This document shows positions 62,601 to 64,000 of a DNA stretch of 64,000 nt, piece after piece. Numbering within the stretch: the stretch's first letter is position 1; each line of letters begins with the position of its first letter. The DNA comes from Halorubrum sp. Atlit-26R (lineage in GTDB: Archaea > Halobacteriota > Halobacteria > Halobacteriales > Haloferacaceae): the NCBI RefSeq assembly GCF_003666015.1, contig NZ_QPLT01000001.1, positions 434,001 to 498,000 of the forward strand, written 5' to 3'. The notes beneath the pieces were generated by a model. It was not told where the DNA came from. It did no database searches and saw only the letters and a program-made list of their open reading frames with translations. The translations under genes and the position numbers were made by a program.

Positions 62601-63296
62601 CTACTCGGCGAGCGCCCAGGTCTCCTCCCCGACGGGCTCCGCGACGTCCCGGCGGACCATCTCGTCGATGACCTCGTCGAGGCGGTCGGGCTGGGCTACC
62701 TCCATCTCGATCCGGCCGATGCCGTGGAACTCCTCCAAGTAGTGGCGCAGGTCCTCCCGCGAGAACGCCGACTCGTCGGCGCGCTCCATCGCGCCCTCCG
62801 TGAGGTCGATCATGTCTTCGAGGAAGTTCCACGGGTAGACGACCCACGTCCACTGTTCGAGCCGCTCGCCCACGAAGTCGGGCTGGAACTCGGAGGTACC
62901 GAGCAGCTGGAGCGTCGCGGTGCGGATCTCGGCGGCGTCCCGGTCGTCGACGTACTCCTCGGCGCGGCGGATCGAGCCCCCGGTGTCGGCGATGTCGTCG
63001 ATGATGAGGACGTTCTTCCCCTCCACGCTCCCCTCCGGCATCGGGTAGCGGATCTGGGGCTCGTCGCTCTTCTCCGCGGCGCCGACGTAGTGTTCCATCT
63101 TGAGGCTGGTGAGGTCGTTGAGCCCGAGGAAGTCGCAGACGCACCGGCCCGCGAACCAGCCGCCGCGGGCCAAGGCCACGACCATGTCCGGCTCGAAGTC
63201 GGCCCGCTTCACCGCGTCGGAGACGTTGCGGCAGAGCCCGTAGATGTACTCCCAGTTGGTGAGCGTGCAGTCGAAGTCGTCCGGGAGGTCGCTCAT
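62601..63296 (-). CDS. Phosphoribosyltransferase-family protein
   Basis: A 231-residue type I phosphoribosyltransferase starting MSDLPDDFDCTLTNWEYIYG. The PRPP-binding motif is NVLIIDDIADTGGSIRRAEEY, with MVVALARGGWFAGRCVCDFLGL near the start. It resembles archaeal hypoxanthine/xanthine-guanine salvage enzymes. The downstream HD nucleotidase supports a nucleotide role. The C-terminal 60 residues are a helical extension seen in haloarchaeal homologues. Confidence 0.88.
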   Translation of the reverse strand: MSDLPDDFDCTLTNWEYIYGLCRNVSDAVKRADFEPDMVVALARGGWFAGRCVCDFLGLNDLTSLKMEHYVGAAEKSDEPQIRYPMPEGSVEGKNVLIIDDIADTGGSIRRAEEYVDDRDAAEIRTATLQLLGTSEFQPDFVGERLEQWTWVVYPWNFLEDMIDLTEGAMERADESAFSREDLRHYLEEFHGIGRIEMEVAQPDRLDEVIDEMVRRDVAEPVGEETWALAE

Positions 63297-63396
63297 TACG
63301 GGCGTACCTGCCACCCGCGCGCTGATAAGGGTTTAGCTCCGGCGTCGCGCGGCGCTCGTCTCGTCTCCCGGCGGCGCTTTCCCTCTCGACGCGCCC

Positions 63397-63948
63397 TCAC
63401 CGCAGCGCCGAGATCAGCGCGATGCCGCCGGCCAGGAGCAGCGCGAGCGCGGCCACGGGCTGGCCGCCGCCGACGGCGAGGGAGACGCCGTAGACGAGGC
63501 CCGCCGCGAGCGCGCCGACGAGCAGGCTCGCCCCCGCGTGGACCGCGACGTTGCGCCGGACCCGCGCGCCCCGGCCGACCTGCTCGCCGAGGCCGACGCC
63601 GTGGTCGGCGACGTCCCACGCGACGGCGAGCCCGATGGCGGCGACGAGCAGCGGTTCTGCGGGCGCGCCGCGGTACCCCGCGAGCGCGAGGCCGACCACG
63701 CCGACCGCCGCCCCCCACGTCAGGACCCGCGTCGAACTCCGGAGCGATCCGGCGAGGAACCCGAGCGCGGCGACCCCGAGCAGCGCGCCGCCCGTCGGAC
63801 TCGCGACCAGCGCGGCGGTCGCCGCGACGCCCGCGGCCGCGAGGCTCGCGACTATCGCGACCGTCGGCGGCCGCGCGTCGGTCTCGTGGAAGTCGACGAA
63901 CGCGTCGTCGCCGTCGCTCGCTCTGCTCTCCGCATCTTCCCCGCTCAT
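63397..63948 (-). CDS. Haloarchaeal membrane protein, probably DUF7519-type
   Basis: A 183-residue protein. The N-terminal 27 residues are a soluble acidic segment and five hydrophobic helices follow. I associate the sequence with the DUF7519 family found at the end of MoxR-DUF58 operons, from memory. Its ATG overlaps the stop of an upstream gene that runs off the window edge, supporting a multi-gene operon. Confidence 0.65.
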   Translation of the reverse strand: MSGEDAESRASDGDDAFVDFHETDARPPTVAIVASLAAAGVAATAALVASPTGGALLGVAALGFLAGSLRSSTRVLTWGAAVGVVGLALAGYRGAPAEPLLVAAIGLAVAWDVADHGVGLGEQVGRGARVRRNVAVHAGASLLVGALAAGLVYGVSLAVGGGQPVAALALLLAGGIALISALR

Positions 63949-64000
63949 CGCGACCACCGCCTCGTCGCGGCCGCGACGGCGACCGGGAAGGAGTCGTCTC
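63945..64000 (-). CDS. 3' end of an upstream gene, cut by the window edge
   Basis: On the minus strand the frame DDSFPVAVAAATRRWSR ends with a TGA at 63947-63945 that overlaps the next gene's ATG by 4 bp (ATGA). Only 17 residues are visible, so the product cannot be identified; the neighbouring gene suggests a MoxR/DUF58-type operon member. Confidence 0.5.
   Translation of the reverse strand, partial: DDSFPVAVAAATRRWSR

Overview
The window is a very GC-rich chromosomal segment from a halophilic archaeon (class Halobacteria). The proteins are acidic, start codons are often GTG, and many genes have an AT-rich TATA-like box about 25-28 bp before the start codon, as expected for leaderless haloarchaeal mRNAs. 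Gene content such as the cdrL-cdrS-ftsZ2 cell-division locus, RLI/ABCE1, NcsA and an SMC-ScpA pair is also haloarchaeal. A Halorubrum-like genus is my guess from overall style, not something shown here. I see no rRNA, tRNA, CRISPR array, transposase or prophage.

Layout. 0-6.4 kb: DUF5995-type gene, etfB-etfA, a membrane-anchored winged-helix protein, and a divergent pair of exported/pilin-like proteins. 6.4-15 kb: methyltransferase, hydroxyacid dehydrogenase, small regulators and membrane proteins, RLI, creatininase-family hydrolase, YrdC/Sua5-type tRNA t6A enzyme, and a redoxin/glutaredoxin pair. 15-20 kb: CNNM/CBS transporter, DUF5781-like protein, BNR-repeat protein, YhhQ-type transporter and a ribbon-helix-helix protein. 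20-25 kb: biotin ECF transporter (bioY-ATPase-EcfT) behind a BirA-like operator, then a membrane Fe-S oxidoreductase of the EtfD type that may be the quinone-side partner of EtfAB. 25-31.7 kb: pstSCAB-phoU plus a cation exchanger. 32.4-37.6 kb: VOC dioxygenase-like protein, methylmalonyl-CoA mutase small subunit with MeaB, hydrolase, response regulator and thioesterase. 38.2-47.2 kb: ncsA followed by an accessory-looking set (methyltransferase, glycosyltransferase, PTPS-like protein, sulfatase-like protein, Gfo/Idh-aldo/keto reductase fusion, CDP-alcohol transferase, MDR dehydrogenase). 47.4-56.2 kb: ftsZ2-cdrS-cdrL, coiled-coil protein, smc, scpA and a membrane glycosyltransferase. 56.6-64 kb: mtnP, YeiH-type transporter with a coupled small protein, dGTPase-like HD protein, mqo, HD hydrolase, phosphoribosyltransferase and a membrane protein.

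The most unusual feature is a dispersed non-coding element present four times (about 16.64-17.13, 31.74-32.41, 37.65-38.12 and 56.27-56.61 kb). Each copy combines a tandem array of 57-bp units carrying a TTTATAAAT-like box with a 240-380 bp module. The module holds three hairpins whose stems differ in sequence between copies but stay complementary, separated by nearly invariant linkers. This compensatory variation points to selection on a folded RNA or cruciform. These copies account for every gene-free stretch longer than 300 bp in the window.
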